64,000 bases of DNA, from the NCBI GenBank assembly GCA_017457225.1, contig JAFTHW010000004.1, forward strand, positions 1-64,000, written 5' to 3'. Shown here one piece after another: positions 8,284-16,247 of the stretch. Made by a program: the position numbers and the translations under genes. Origin of the DNA: Clostridia bacterium. GTDB taxonomy: Bacteria; Bacillota; Clostridia; Christensenellales; Borkfalkiaceae. Each line of letters starts with the position of its first letter. Positions within the stretch are counted from its first letter, which is position 1. Under the pieces are notes generated by a model that searched no databases, was not told the origin of the DNA, and saw only the letters and a program-made list of their open reading frames with translations.

Positions 8284-8814
8284 ATGAATAAAGTTTTTAC
8301 GACCAGACGTCTTTGCCGCGCGGGCATTATTGCCGCATTGTACACGGCGCTCACGTACGTTTTTGCGCCCTTTGCTTACGGACCTTTGCAGATCCGACCG
8401 GCAGAGGCGCTTTGTATTTTACCCCTGTTTTACGCCGAAGCCGTACCGGCGCTGTTTGTCGGGTGTTTGCTTTCCAATCTCTTGTCCGTGTATAGCATTT
8501 TCGATATCGCATTTGGCTCTCTCGCCACGCTACTTGCGGCGGTTGGCTCATACCTGGTAGGGGTCTACATCAAAAAAGAGGGATTAAAAATATTCCTCGG
8601 CGGACTCTTTCCCGTGCTTGTGAACGCGATCGTGATTCCCGTCGTCATCGTCTTTTTATGCGGCGATCTCGGCGCGCAAAAAACGGCGACCGCTGCGTAT
8701 TTCACGTACGTAGGGAGTATTTTCTTGAGCCAAACGCTTTGGGTGTACGGTGGCGGAGTCCCTTTCTATTTTGCAATCAAACGCTTACAATCACGGCTGC
8801 CCTTTTTCCGTTGA
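8284..8814 (+). CDS. queT: QueT-family transporter, substrate-binding S component
   Basis: The protein has 176 residues with five to six hydrophobic helices. The opening TRRLCRAGIIAALYTALTY and APFAYGPLQIRPAEAL are signature features of QueT. QueT is the ECF-type S component thought to import queuosine precursors and to work with a shared ECF energizing module encoded elsewhere. GAGGT six bases before the ATG at 8284 sets the start; the GTG at 8281 is less well placed. It has a consensus promoter and a folded leader. A structured repeat begins three bases after its stop codon. Confidence 0.9.
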   Translation: MNKVFTTRRLCRAGIIAALYTALTYVFAPFAYGPLQIRPAEALCILPLFYAEAVPALFVGCLLSNLLSVYSIFDIAFGSLATLLAAVGSYLVGVYIKKEGLKIFLGGLFPVLVNAIVIPVVIVFLCGDLGAQKTATAAYFTYVGSIFLSQTLWVYGGGVPFYFAIKRLQSRLPFFR

Positions 8815-8817
8815 TTA

Positions 8818-9030
8818 TAAATTCTACCATAACTTCGTTCCGTCGTCATTCTGAGCCTGTCGAACTTTTAGGGCGTTGACCTAAAAGCGCGAAGCGGAAT
8901 CTCGGCGGAACGCCATTAAATCCTACCACAACTTCGGCGAAGCCGAAATATCACTTTTTGCATAGCAAAAAATATCCCTTTGCCTTGCAAAATATCACTC
9001 TTCGCAAAGCGAAGAATATCACTCCCCTTT
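8818..9030. repeat. Hairpin array with ATATCAC spacers (block 1)
   Basis: TAAATTCTACCATAACTT (8818) and TAAATCCTACCACAACTT (8917) are copies of one header. After the second come short, different hairpins (TTCGGCGAAGCCGAA, TTTTTGCATAGCAAAAA, TTTGCCTTGCAAA, TCTTCGCAAAGCGAAGA), each followed by ATATCAC or a close variant. Between the headers an outer CGTTCCG/CGGAACG pair encloses TTTTAGG/CCTAAAA. No gene is seen in 8815-9390. Confidence 0.8.
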
Positions 9031-9167
9031 GCCTTCTCCTGTCGGAGAAAGGGGACCGCTTACGGTGGATGAGGAGTAAAAAATAAGCGAATCAATTCCA
9101 TACGCCTCATCCGACGTTCGGCTCGTTACACTTCGCACTCACGCCACCTTCCCCCACCGGGGAAGGC
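9031..9167. repeat. 137-bp palindromic-ended dispersed repeat, full copy
   Basis: It begins with GCCTTCTCCTGTCGGAGAA and ends with CCCACCGGGGAAGGC. The sequence between contains CGGTGGATGAGGAG and, inverted, CCTCATCC and CACGCCACC. A nearly identical element lies at 16003-16138 and a truncated one at 9289-9334. The internal inversion and lack of any reading frame suggest a small non-autonomous element or a structured RNA repeat. Confidence 0.8.
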
Positions 9168-9183
9168 TTAAATAAGGAAAATT

Positions 9184-9288
9184 TAAATCCTACCACAACT
9201 TTGCCATAGGCAAAATATCACTTGCCGTCAGGCAAATATCACTTTGGCTTTGCCAAAATATCACGGCGAAGCAATCTCATTCCCCTTT
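9184..9288. repeat. Hairpin array with ATATCAC spacers (block 2)
   Basis: Header TAAATCCTACCACAACTT (9184-9201), then hairpins TTTGCCATAGGCAAA, TTGCCGTCAGGCAA and TTTGGCTTTGCCAAA, each followed by ATATCAC. Confidence 0.75.
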
Positions 9289-9334
9289 GCCTTCTCCTGT
9301 CGGAGAAGGGGGACCGCTTGCGGTGGATGAGGCG
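9289..9334. repeat. Truncated copy of the 137-bp repeat
   Basis: Matches only the left third of the element at 9031-9167, ending at GGTGGATGAGG. It runs directly into the khpB terminator. Confidence 0.7.
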
Positions 9335-9339
9335 AAAAC

Positions 9340-9378
9340 AACCCCCTCCTATTCGGAAAATCCGAAAAGGAGGGGGTT
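9340..9378 (-). terminator. Terminator of the rpmH-to-khpB genes
   Basis: AACCCCCTCCT (9340-9350) pairs with AGGAGGGGGTT (9368-9378) around an inner TTCGG/CCGAA hairpin. On the minus strand it is followed by GTTTTCG. It lies 12 bp beyond the khpB stop codon. Confidence 0.85.
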
Positions 9379-9390
9379 TTACTGTCGTCA

Positions 9391-10305
9391 TTATTCTTTG
9401 TCGTCGCTGTTTCCGCTGTTACCGAGGAAGATCCCGAAGAAATCGGAAGATGCTTTCATACTTGTTCCGCCGGTCGCAGGCGCACCTTTTTTATCGCGGT
9501 TATAAGGTTTTTTAAATCCGCCCGACGCTTTGGAGCGGTTGAATCCGCCGCGATCGCGATTGCCGTAGCCGCCTTTCGAGCCGCCGCGACGGTCGTTTCT
9601 TCTCTCCGTTCTAGCGGGAATCGCAGGGGAGGAGGGATCTACTCCGTCGGGAGTCACTACGATATAGCGGTTGGGTTCTTTCCCCTCGCTCTGTGTGGAT
9701 ACGCCCTCTCTTTCGGAAAGCGCCGCGTGAATAATCCGTCTTTCGTACGGGTTCATCGGTTCGAGCTTGATTCTCTTTTCCATACGGATCGCTTTCTGCG
9801 CGAGATTTTCCGCGAGTTTTTTCAGAGTCGTTTCACGGTTTTCTCTGTAGTTCTCGCAATCGACGACCACGCGTTTGTAATCTTCTCTGCCGGTATTTGC
9901 CACCGCGCCTGCAAGGGTTTGGATCGCGTCCAGCATCATGCCGCGTTTGCCGATGACCGAAGTGGTATTCGCCGCCGTTACGTTGATCTCCACTTTTTCG
10001 CCCTCGGAAACGAGCTCCGTGCAAGCAGTAATTTTGAGAAGCTTAAACAGTCCTTCCAAAAATTCTACGGCTCTTTCTCCGTCCGTTTTCTCAGAAGCGG
10101 AAACGGGAACAGAGCAACAAGGCTCTGCCTTGCATTCCCCGCCGATCGCAGCGATCTCTACGCGAGCTTTTACGGCTCCGAACAGTTTTTTCTTCCCTTC
10201 TTCGAGCACGCGGATCTCCGCGGTTTCTTTGGTAAGACCCAGCTCTTGCAGCCCTTTTTCAACGGCTTCGTCCACCGTCTTACCGGTAAATTCAATATAG
10301 TTCAT
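9391..10305 (-). CDS. khpB: KhpB/Jag RNA-binding protein
   Basis: The protein has 304 residues. The N-terminal Jag domain (residues 1-50, IEFTGKTVDEAVEKGLQELG) is followed by a KH domain with GKRGMMLDAIQTL. An R3H domain comes next, with its conserved ERRIIHAAL and R-x-x-x-H type spacing near residues 190-215. A Gly/Arg/Asn-rich tail of about 75 residues follows. KhpB (EloR) binds RNA in partnership with KhpA and influences cell elongation in Gram-positive bacteria. It is the usual last gene of the rpmH-rnpA-yidD-yidC cluster, 49 bp after yidC. The RGG-like tail is longer than usual and probably adds nonspecific RNA binding. Confidence 0.92.
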   Translation of the reverse strand: MNYIEFTGKTVDEAVEKGLQELGLTKETAEIRVLEEGKKKLFGAVKARVEIAAIGGECKAEPCCSVPVSASEKTDGERAVEFLEGLFKLLKITACTELVSEGEKVEINVTAANTTSVIGKRGMMLDAIQTLAGAVANTGREDYKRVVVDCENYRENRETTLKKLAENLAQKAIRMEKRIKLEPMNPYERRIIHAALSEREGVSTQSEGKEPNRYIVVTPDGVDPSSPAIPARTERRNDRRGGSKGGYGNRDRGGFNRSKASGGFKKPYNRDKKGAPATGGTSMKASSDFFGIFLGNSGNSDDKE

Positions 10306-10353
10306 ATCTATCTCCTTGTGCGCCCGAACGGGCGGTTTCTCTCACTTTCTCTT

Positions 10354-11754
10354 TTATTTCTTTCCGTCCTTGTTGTTGCTTCGGCCAGGGAATCTCTGAT
10401 TGTATTTTTCCTGCAACGCCGCCGCTTCTTTCTTCGCCATCACAACGTCTACGACTTTATTGATAATGAGCGTAGCCCCGAGCGAGAAAAGGTTACTCGT
10501 GATCATATACAGCGAGAATGCGGAGCTATACATAAACGAGAAAATACCGAACATAACCGTCATAATGACGAGCATCATTTTTTGGTTTGCCGCGCCCTGT
10601 CCGTCTACGGAAGAGAATTTTTGCTGTTCCTTTTGCGAATGCATCATAACGAATTGCTGGAGCAAAATCGTACCGATGGACAATACAATCAAAATATAAT
10701 ATCCGTTTGCTTCTTTCTTTTCCGCCGTCAATTTGCCGGTAATATTTTCATACGCTTCTTTCGTATATACGTTCGTTCTCGTCTTGGTTTCGGTGTAGCT
10801 TACTTTCTTTCCGTCGATCTTGAAATCTTCTTTCTTCACCGTGGACTCGAATTCGCTGTACGAAGACACGGGATGCTTGTACGAAGCGTCCGTGTACCAA
10901 ACGTTTTTAATCCAAAGGAATTTTGTATCTGAGCGGACTTCCGACTTATAATTTTCCTTGACCGCCGTTTGTCCTTGCTCGATAAAATACTGTCTGAGCG
11001 CGTCTTCTTTGGAGTACGCCACGTTCGCTTCCGCTGCCGCCGCTTGCGCCGCCGTCAAATACTGCTGAATGTCGGCGTTCCCGTCCGCTTTCGTTTCGTC
11101 GATATAGAAGAATTTCGTCGTATAATCGGTGTACGTGCGGATATACGCGTAATCGTTTGCTTTATAATCGACGCCGTTTGCAGGTACGGGCAACGTATAA
11201 TAGATGAGCGCGTCGCCGTCGTTGACGGTGATCGTCGTGCCGTCGTCCGTCACTGAAAGCGTCGTGTTGCTGTCGTCCAATTCAGGGCAATACTGCTCCA
11301 AACACGCCGTGTAGATCTGCGCCATTTTATTATAACCCTGCACGTTCGCGAATTCGGAATACGCGTTGAACGCGTTGATCGCAACGATAAAGATGACCAA
11401 AGAGAGGATCATAGGCAAGCAGGAAGAGAACATCGAAATTCCGCTTTCCTTGTACATTTCCATCAACTTTTGGTTGTACATCGCCTTATCGTTCGCGTAC
11501 TGCTTTTGCAGCTTCGCCATCTTTTCCTGATTCTCTTTCATCTTGATGTTCTGCTTTCTCATCGCGATACGCTGATAAATATCGAAAGGCAGTACCACCA
11601 ATTTGAGAATAAGCGAAAACAAAATGATACCCACACCCACGACGGACACGCCGGAGATGAGGAGTCTAATCAGATTGCCTATCCAGTTGAGCGAGATATT
11701 GAACGTCGTTTCATACAGTTCGATTCTCGTTGCCAATACGTTTATAAGTTCCAT
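10354..11754 (-). CDS. yidC: YidC/Oxa1-family membrane protein insertase
   Basis: The protein has 466 residues starting at the ATG at 11754; a longer upstream frame overlaps yidD and lacks a ribosome site. YidC inserts proteins into the cytoplasmic membrane alone or with SecYEG. The conserved coiled segment MRKQNIKMKENQEKMAKLQK and the helix SCLPMILSLVIFIVAIN are typical. Between the second and third conserved helices lies an unusually long extracytoplasmic insertion (about residues 155-330), rich in Tyr, Thr and Asp, which makes the protein much longer than the roughly 260-residue Bacillus forms. The last helices and a basic C-terminus ending NNKDGKK follow. It lies in the standard operon with yidD and rnpA. 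Confidence 0.93.
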   Translation of the reverse strand: MELINVLATRIELYETTFNISLNWIGNLIRLLISGVSVVGVGIILFSLILKLVVLPFDIYQRIAMRKQNIKMKENQEKMAKLQKQYANDKAMYNQKLMEMYKESGISMFSSCLPMILSLVIFIVAINAFNAYSEFANVQGYNKMAQIYTACLEQYCPELDDSNTTLSVTDDGTTITVNDGDALIYYTLPVPANGVDYKANDYAYIRTYTDYTTKFFYIDETKADGNADIQQYLTAAQAAAAEANVAYSKEDALRQYFIEQGQTAVKENYKSEVRSDTKFLWIKNVWYTDASYKHPVSSYSEFESTVKKEDFKIDGKKVSYTETKTRTNVYTKEAYENITGKLTAEKKEANGYYILIVLSIGTILLQQFVMMHSQKEQQKFSSVDGQGAANQKMMLVIMTVMFGIFSFMYSSAFSLYMITSNLFSLGATLIINKVVDVVMAKKEAAALQEKYNQRFPGRSNNKDGKK

Positions 11755-11818
11755 TTGATTTACCGTTTCTTTTTTATTCCAAACGCTCGTTTTTTGCAGG
11801 CGTTCCGTATTTTTAAAA

Positions 11819-12145
11819 TTACAAGAGCCAACGCTTCTTAAAATACCGTTCGGGCGCGGGATCGTATCCGCCTTTGGACAGGGGATTACACCGCAAAATC
11901 CGCCAACTCCCAAGGAGTATCCCAACGATCACGCCGTGGTTGTTGATGCACTCCATCGTGTACTGCGAACAAGTCGGACGGTATAGGCAGGTATGCTTTG
12001 AAAGGTGTTTTTGATAGAACAAAATCATTCTCATACAAAGCCCTTTTAGATAGGGTTTGAACACCGTTTTGCGTAAATATCTCCAATTTTCTCTCACGAG
12101 TGAGAAAAAGGGAATTTTCAAAGTTTTTCCTTTTTGATCATCCAT
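11819..12145 (-). CDS. yidD: YidD, membrane protein insertion efficiency factor
   Basis: The protein has 108 residues. The family signature YRPTCSQYTMECINNHG and the following WRILRCNPLSKGGYDP are intact. YidD is a small membrane-associated helper of YidC-dependent insertion. Its start overlaps the end of rnpA by 28 bp, implying translational coupling. The first 35 residues are a basic extension relative to the usual 70-residue form; an internal ATG (MRMILFYQ) is the alternative start. Confidence 0.9.
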   Translation of the reverse strand: MDDQKGKTLKIPFFSLVRENWRYLRKTVFKPYLKGLCMRMILFYQKHLSKHTCLYRPTCSQYTMECINNHGVIVGILLGSWRILRCNPLSKGGYDPAPERYFKKRWLL

Positions 12146-12435
12146 TCCAGATGCCGTTTGAACGTATGGAAATCGTACGAATCGCTCACTTTCGGAACGA
12201 CGACGAACGAATACGTCCCCCTTATTTCGTGATAGGTTGCGCGGAACGCTTCCCGAATCAATCGTTTTAAGCGGTTTCGCACCACGCTTTTCCCGTGTTT
12301 TTTTCCGACGGAAATGCCCATTCTCGTCTTTTCGCTTTGGAAATACACGAGCGTTAAAGACGGAGAAAAGGCGCGTTTTCCCTTATGAAACAGCTTTTGA
12401 AAATCCGCTTGTTTTTTCAATCTGAGATATTTCAT
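12118..12435 (-). CDS. rnpA: Ribonuclease P protein component
   Basis: The protein has 105 residues. It binds RNase P RNA and helps cleave the 5' leader of tRNA precursors. The RNR motif is seen as SVVRNRLKRLIREAFR and the N-terminal LKKQADFQKLFHKGKR is typical. It lies 99 bp after rpmH and overlaps yidD, the conserved arrangement. Confidence 0.95.
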   Translation of the reverse strand: MKYLRLKKQADFQKLFHKGKRAFSPSLTLVYFQSEKTRMGISVGKKHGKSVVRNRLKRLIREAFRATYHEIRGTYSFVVVPKVSDSYDFHTFKRHLEWMIKKEKL

Positions 12436-12534
12436 AGTTCCTTTTCAAAATCGGAAAAAATCCGCTTGTTAAAATGGTAAATCCTCTCCTTTGAAAAAAG
12501 GAAAGGAATTTTTCTTTATTTTTTTAGAGAACGA

Positions 12535-12669
12535 TTAGTGGGTAAGTCTCTTTCTGCCCTTGTTTCTACGTCTCTTCAAAACGTTTCTGCCGGCAGTCGT
12601 CGCCATTCTCTTGCGGAAACCGTGTACTTTGCTTCTCTGTCTCTTTTTGGGTTGATAAGTTCTTTTCAT
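12535..12669 (-). CDS. rpmH: 50S ribosomal protein L34
   Basis: The protein has 44 residues, beginning [20 protein letters not shown] and ending in an Arg/Lys-rich segment and LTH. This is an unmistakable L34. AGGAG lies nine bases before the ATG. The gene is too short to be found by length filters. Its promoter lies at 12749-12777. Confidence 0.97.
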   Translation of the reverse strand: MKRTYQPKKRQRSKVHGFRKRMATTAGRNVLKRRRNKGRKRLTH

Positions 12670-12748
12670 AATAATTTTCTCCTGATTTGGTTTTTCACTT
12701 TTTTAATTTTACGCTGTCTTTCGCGGTTGTCCCCACGATAACGTTCCT

Positions 12749-12777
12749 ATTATATCGCAAAGCGTTCACTCCGTCAA
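12749..12777 (-). promoter_or_regulatory. rpmH operon promoter
   Basis: On the minus strand TTGACG (12777-12772), a 17-bp spacer and exact TATAAT (12754-12749), 80 bp before rpmH. Confidence 0.85.
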
Positions 12778-12832
12778 GCAATTTTACCTGCTTTTTCGCT
12801 TTTTATCCCTTTAAAGTACGGGGATTTTTCTC

Positions 12833-13942
12833 TTATTCTCTGTTTTGCGCGCTCGTTCTGACGGGTAAAACGAGGTATTGATTGTTCTTGTTTTCGAGAT
12901 TTTCCACCGTGAACGGAGACACCGCCGAGTTGAACGAAAGCACAACCGTTTCTTCGTCGAGCGCTTTCAACGCGTCCATAATGTATTTTCCGTTCATCGC
13001 GATCGTGAGCTCTTTTCCCTCGATGTCCGCGCCTACCGTCTCGTCTACTTTACCCATATCCGAGTTCGCCGTGATACGGATCTTTCCGCCTTTGATCTCG
13101 AAAATCACGAGATTGTTCTTATCGCCTCTGTTCAACACCGAAGCGCGCTCTACACTTTCAATCAAAGCGGCTCTTTTCGCTTCTGTGCGAGTTGTGAATT
13201 CCACGGGATAAATATTTTCTCTTCTTACGAACTCGCCCGAATACAAACGGGACGTGAACACCGTGTTCTTCACGGCAACCGAAAGCATATTTTTATTGAC
13301 GTAGAGTTTGAGGATCTCTTCTTCGTCGAGCATTCTCGAAATTTCGGTGAGCGTTCTTGCCGGGCAAACGATTTTCATATTTCCCGTACCGCCCGCCGCT
13401 TCGCAGGAAGAACAAGCCATTCTAAATCCGTCGAGCGCCGTCGCGTACAATTTACCCTCTTTCGCTTCTAAAAGACAACCTTTCAAAATAGGTCTGCTCT
13501 CGTCGGTAGCGCAGCAGAAAACGACTTTGGAAATGAGTTCTTTCAGCTCCGATTCCTTGACCTCGAAATACTCCTCGCCTTTCTCGCCGCCAAAATAGGG
13601 GAAGTCGGAGGAAGGCAAGGTTTGCATATACGATTCGCTGTCGCCGTATTCGATCACGATACCTTTTTCGTTAGAAGAAACAACGACTTCGTTGAAAGAA
13701 ATTTTATTGACGAAATCGGAAAAGAATTTACCGTTTACGCAAATTTCACCCTCTTCCATCACTTCCGCAGGGATCTTTTTCTCGATGGAAATTTCTCCGT
13801 CGTACGCCGTCAACGTCAAGCTGTCGTTTTTCGCTTCGATTTTAATACACTCCAATACGGGAGTGATCGTCTTGGTCGCGCAAGCTTTGCTGACGATAAT
13901 CGCCGCATCTGCTAAAATCATTCCTTCACAAACGAACTTCAT
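12833..13942 (-). CDS. dnaN: DNA polymerase III beta subunit (sliding clamp)
   Basis: The protein has 369 residues starting at the ATG at 13942, preceded by GAGG; an upstream ATG at 13966 is less well placed. DnaN forms the ring that tethers polymerases to DNA. The three-domain pattern and the C-terminal YLVLPVRTSAQNRE are typical (clamps end near LPMR). Normally dnaN follows dnaA; here dnaA is absent and dnaN lies directly upstream of rpmH on the same strand, with its own promoter. The candidate unwinding region is 0.8 kb upstream. Confidence 0.95.
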   Translation of the reverse strand: MKFVCEGMILADAAIIVSKACATKTITPVLECIKIEAKNDSLTLTAYDGEISIEKKIPAEVMEEGEICVNGKFFSDFVNKISFNEVVVSSNEKGIVIEYGDSESYMQTLPSSDFPYFGGEKGEEYFEVKESELKELISKVVFCCATDESRPILKGCLLEAKEGKLYATALDGFRMACSSCEAAGGTGNMKIVCPARTLTEISRMLDEEEILKLYVNKNMLSVAVKNTVFTSRLYSGEFVRRENIYPVEFTTRTEAKRAALIESVERASVLNRGDKNNLVIFEIKGGKIRITANSDMGKVDETVGADIEGKELTIAMNGKYIMDALKALDEETVVLSFNSAVSPFTVENLENKNNQYLVLPVRTSAQNRE

Positions 13943-13980
13943 TTTCTTTTCCTCACTTTTTGGCAATTTTTATCTTTTTT

Positions 13981-14009
13981 ATTGTACCATATACGTCGTT
14001 TTTTTGCAA
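13981..14009 (-). promoter_or_regulatory. dnaN promoter
   Basis: On the minus strand TTGCAA (14009-14004), a 17-bp spacer and TACAAT (13986-13981), about 40 bp before the dnaN start. Confidence 0.7.
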
Positions 14010-14089
14010 GCAAAAAACCCTGTTTTCCTTCCATTTTTTCCTACGGAAAACAAAATATTCTCTTTCTTATAAGGTTGTGACGTAGACTC

Positions 14090-14581
14090 TTACAAAAATA
14101 TGATCTTCCCGTCTTTTTTCATTCGCTTAAAACACTTCACGGTATACGCCGTTCCGCCCGTCTCTTTTTTGCAATACGCGATCATACAATCCGCCCGCTC
14201 TACCATGTATTGATCGCGTACCTGCATACACCCTCTATAATAAGAGTCCGCCAAAACGATCTTCTCGTCTCCTTTTTTCCAAATTTTTGAATACCTCTTT
14301 TTATCTTTTTCAGAAAAGTATTTTTCCTGCCCATAGCAAGGACAACAAAGTATAAGCTTTACTTGGGGATATTTTTTCTTTAAGGAAAGTACCGTTTCAG
14401 CGGCGATCAAATCGAATCCCATCGCCATTCCGTTGTAAAACGTATCCACGCCGTTTTCAATCTCCTCGATCACGGCTTTTTTTAATTTTTTTGCGGAAAA
14501 ATCCAATCCCAAATCCCGATGCCCCGTAAAGACGCACGAACGGTTCTCTGTTTTTAAATTTTCTATTTTCATCTGTTCCAT
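14090..14581 (-). CDS. SLOG-domain protein (DUF1273/YpsA-like)
   Basis: The protein has 163 residues. The opening CVFTGHRDL and the later YNGMAMGFDLIAAE and GGTAYTV are the nucleotide-binding loops of the YpsA/DUF1273 branch of the SLOG superfamily (Rossmann-like, related to LOG and DprA). These proteins are thought to bind nucleotides or nucleotide-derived ligands; YpsA affects cell division in Firmicutes. It lies between dnaN and the unwinding region, in the place where dnaA might be expected, with promoter TTGACA-16-TATAAT. The cellular role cannot be deduced. Confidence 0.8.
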   Translation of the reverse strand: MEQMKIENLKTENRSCVFTGHRDLGLDFSAKKLKKAVIEEIENGVDTFYNGMAMGFDLIAAETVLSLKKKYPQVKLILCCPCYGQEKYFSEKDKKRYSKIWKKGDEKIVLADSYYRGCMQVRDQYMVERADCMIAYCKKETGGTAYTVKCFKRMKKDGKIIFL

Positions 14582-14617
14582 ATTCGACTTTTTTTGACTC
14601 CTGAAAAGAGTAAATCT

Positions 14618-14645
14618 ATTATACCATAAATTGTGTTTTTGTCAA
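14618..14645 (-). promoter_or_regulatory. Promoter of the SLOG gene
   Basis: On the minus strand exact TTGACA (14645-14640), a 16-bp spacer and exact TATAAT (14623-14618). Confidence 0.8.
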
Positions 14646-14732
14646 TGACCGACTGTCACTTTTTTACGATTTTTGCTAAGAGAATTTCTTATAACTTTTT
14701 GTCAAACTCCAAAAATCAAGGAGTCTTGTCCT

Positions 14733-15011
14733 ATGATATTATTTATATAAAAAAGAAAAGTAGTAGTATTAGTAAGGTGGTGTTGAAATGTGGAAAAAGG
14801 GAGAAAAAAGAAGAAAAAATCCTGATATTAAAAGATAAATAGGGACAAGCAGGCAAGGTGGAAAACCCTCTTTTTTCTGTGGAAAGAAATGTGAATAAAA
14901 TGTGGATTTGTGGAAAAAACAAAAAAGTTCATTTAGAAAGGAGTAAATATTTATAAAAAATAACTGTATAAAAATACAAATTGAAGGAGTTATAAACAAA
15001 AGTTATCCACA
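14733..15011. other. oriC: Chromosomal origin unwinding region (oriC) with DnaA-trios
   Basis: From left to right: AT-rich DNA (14733-14760); TAGTAGTATTAGTAAG (14761-14776), a series of DnaA-trios; a G-rich GGTGG; then TGTTGAAATGTGGAAAA (14781-14797), two overlapping DnaA boxes. This order matches the Bacillus basal unwinding system. Further boxes are TGTGAATAA (14890), TGTGGATTT (14901), TGTGGAAAA (14909) and an exact TTATCCACA (15003-15011). Genes diverge from here: dnaN leftward and rsmG rightward. No gene lies in 14582-15118. Confidence 0.82.
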
Positions 15012-15080
15012 GGTGGAAATCTTTGTAAACAAGCTGGTGGAAAGAAATAAAAAGGCGTGGAAAAATCTTTGTAAAAAGAA

Positions 15081-15109
15081 TTGAAATTTGGGAAAAAGTG
15101 TGTTATAAT
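15081..15109 (+). promoter_or_regulatory. rsmG promoter, giving a near-leaderless mRNA
   Basis: TTGAAA (15081-15086), a 17-bp spacer and exact TATAAT (15104-15109). Transcription should begin near 15116, only about three bases before the ATG at 15119. Confidence 0.7.
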
Positions 15110-15118
15110 AAAGAAACT

Positions 15119-15814
15119 ATGGACATGCAAGAGAATTTACAACAATTAAAAGAAAAGATTGAATTTGAAAGGAAAGAAGAATTTGCCCTTTTTCGCGCTC
15201 TTTTGCTGGAATATAACGAAAAATACAACCTTACGACGATTTTGGAAGAAGAGGATATGTTCTACAAACATTTTCTCGACAGCGCCGCAGGGGAATTTTT
15301 ATTTGAAAAGAATTCAAACATCGCGGAAATCGGCTCGGGAGCGGGATTTCCCTCTTTGGTATTGAAAATTTTACGTCCCGATCTTTCGTTTGATCTTTTT
15401 GAAAGCGTTGGAAAAAAATGCGAATTTTTAAACGTAGTTGTGGAAAAGTTGGGTCTTTCCAAAATGCATATTTATAACGTTCGGGCGGAAGACGCAGCGA
15501 AAGATCAAACGTTTAGAGAAAAGTACGATTACGCCGTAGCGAGAGCGGTGGCGAGAATGAATACGTTGAGCGAATATTGTCTACCGTTTGTGAAAGTGGG
15601 CGGAAAATTCGTCGCGTATAAGAGTGGGGATCTGACCGAGATTTTCGAGGCGGAATCGGCGTACAAAATTCTCGGCGCGAAGAAAAAAGAAGTCTATCAA
15701 TACGCGTTGCCCAAAGAGTACGGGGAAAGAACGCTCGCCGTGATCGAAAAGAGGAAGCCCACGCCGCCAAAATATCCGCGCGGGCAGGGAAAAGAACGAA
15801 AAAATCCCCTATAA
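15119..15814 (+). CDS. rsmG: 16S rRNA (guanine-527-N7)-methyltransferase RsmG (GidB)
   Basis: The protein has 231 residues. It transfers a methyl group from S-adenosylmethionine to G527 of 16S rRNA. The motifs FLDSAAGEFLF, IAEIGSGAGFPSLVLKI (SAM loop), YDYAVARAVARM and YCLPFVKVGG are typical of GidB. The first ATG at 15119 or the ATG at 15125 may be used. Neither has a Shine-Dalgarno sequence, and the promoter's predicted start point is three to nine bases upstream, so translation is probably leaderless. A GTG at 15098 would overlap the promoter and is unlikely. It lies beside oriC, as gidB commonly does, but mnmG is missing. Confidence 0.93.
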   Translation: MDMQENLQQLKEKIEFERKEEFALFRALLLEYNEKYNLTTILEEEDMFYKHFLDSAAGEFLFEKNSNIAEIGSGAGFPSLVLKILRPDLSFDLFESVGKKCEFLNVVVEKLGLSKMHIYNVRAEDAAKDQTFREKYDYAVARAVARMNTLSEYCLPFVKVGGKFVAYKSGDLTEIFEAESAYKILGAKKKEVYQYALPKEYGERTLAVIEKRKPTPPKYPRGQGKERKNPL

Positions 15815-15821
15815 AATATAA

Positions 15822-15836
15822 TTCAACGCATACCTG
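15822..15836 (-). repeat. Dispersed GGGCAGGTA repeat, intergenic copy
   Basis: TTCAACGCATACCTG, eight bases after the rsmG stop codon, is the reverse complement of most of the consensus GGGCAGGTAYGNGTTGAA. Confidence 0.6.
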
Positions 15837-15953
15837 TAGGACATCTTTTAGAAAAGTAATAGGTAAGAGTGAATAGTGAATAAGTGAGGAAAGATTTATA
15901 CGAGATACGTTCGACTACGGCTCTCGCCTCCGCTCAGTATAACATAAACACTT

Positions 15954-16215
15954 TAAATCCTACCATAACTTTGCTGTCAGGCAAAATATCACTCCTCACT
16001 CTGCCTTCTCCTGTGGGAGAAGGGGGACCGCTTGCGGTGGATGAGGAGTAACACGTAAACATTCATTTTTATACGCCTCATCCGACGTTCGGCTCGTTAC
16101 ACTTCGCGCTCACGCCACCTTCTCCTACGGGAGAAGGCTGAAAGGAGAAAAATTTAAAATTTACCACAACTTCGGCGAAGTTGAAATATCACTTGCCACA
16201 GGCAAATATCACTTT
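15954..16215. repeat. Second block of hairpin arrays around a 136-bp repeat
   Basis: Header TAAATCCTACCATAACTT (15954) with a CTGTCAG hairpin and ATATCAC is followed by a full copy of the palindromic-ended element (16003-16138). Then a header variant (16155) is followed by hairpins TTCGGCGAAGTTGAA and TTGCCACAGGCAA, each with ATATCAC. The same order occurs at 8917-9167, so header, hairpins and element move or spread as one unit. No gene is seen in 15815-16284. Confidence 0.78.
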
Positions 16216-16247
16216 CAATCCGCTTTTTATGACACACATAAAAAAGA

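Noticed and set aside
14633..14842. 69-codon frame in the origin region
   Set aside because: It runs through the DnaA-trios and boxes and is Lys/Ser-rich without a ribosome site; it is explained by AT-rich DNA.
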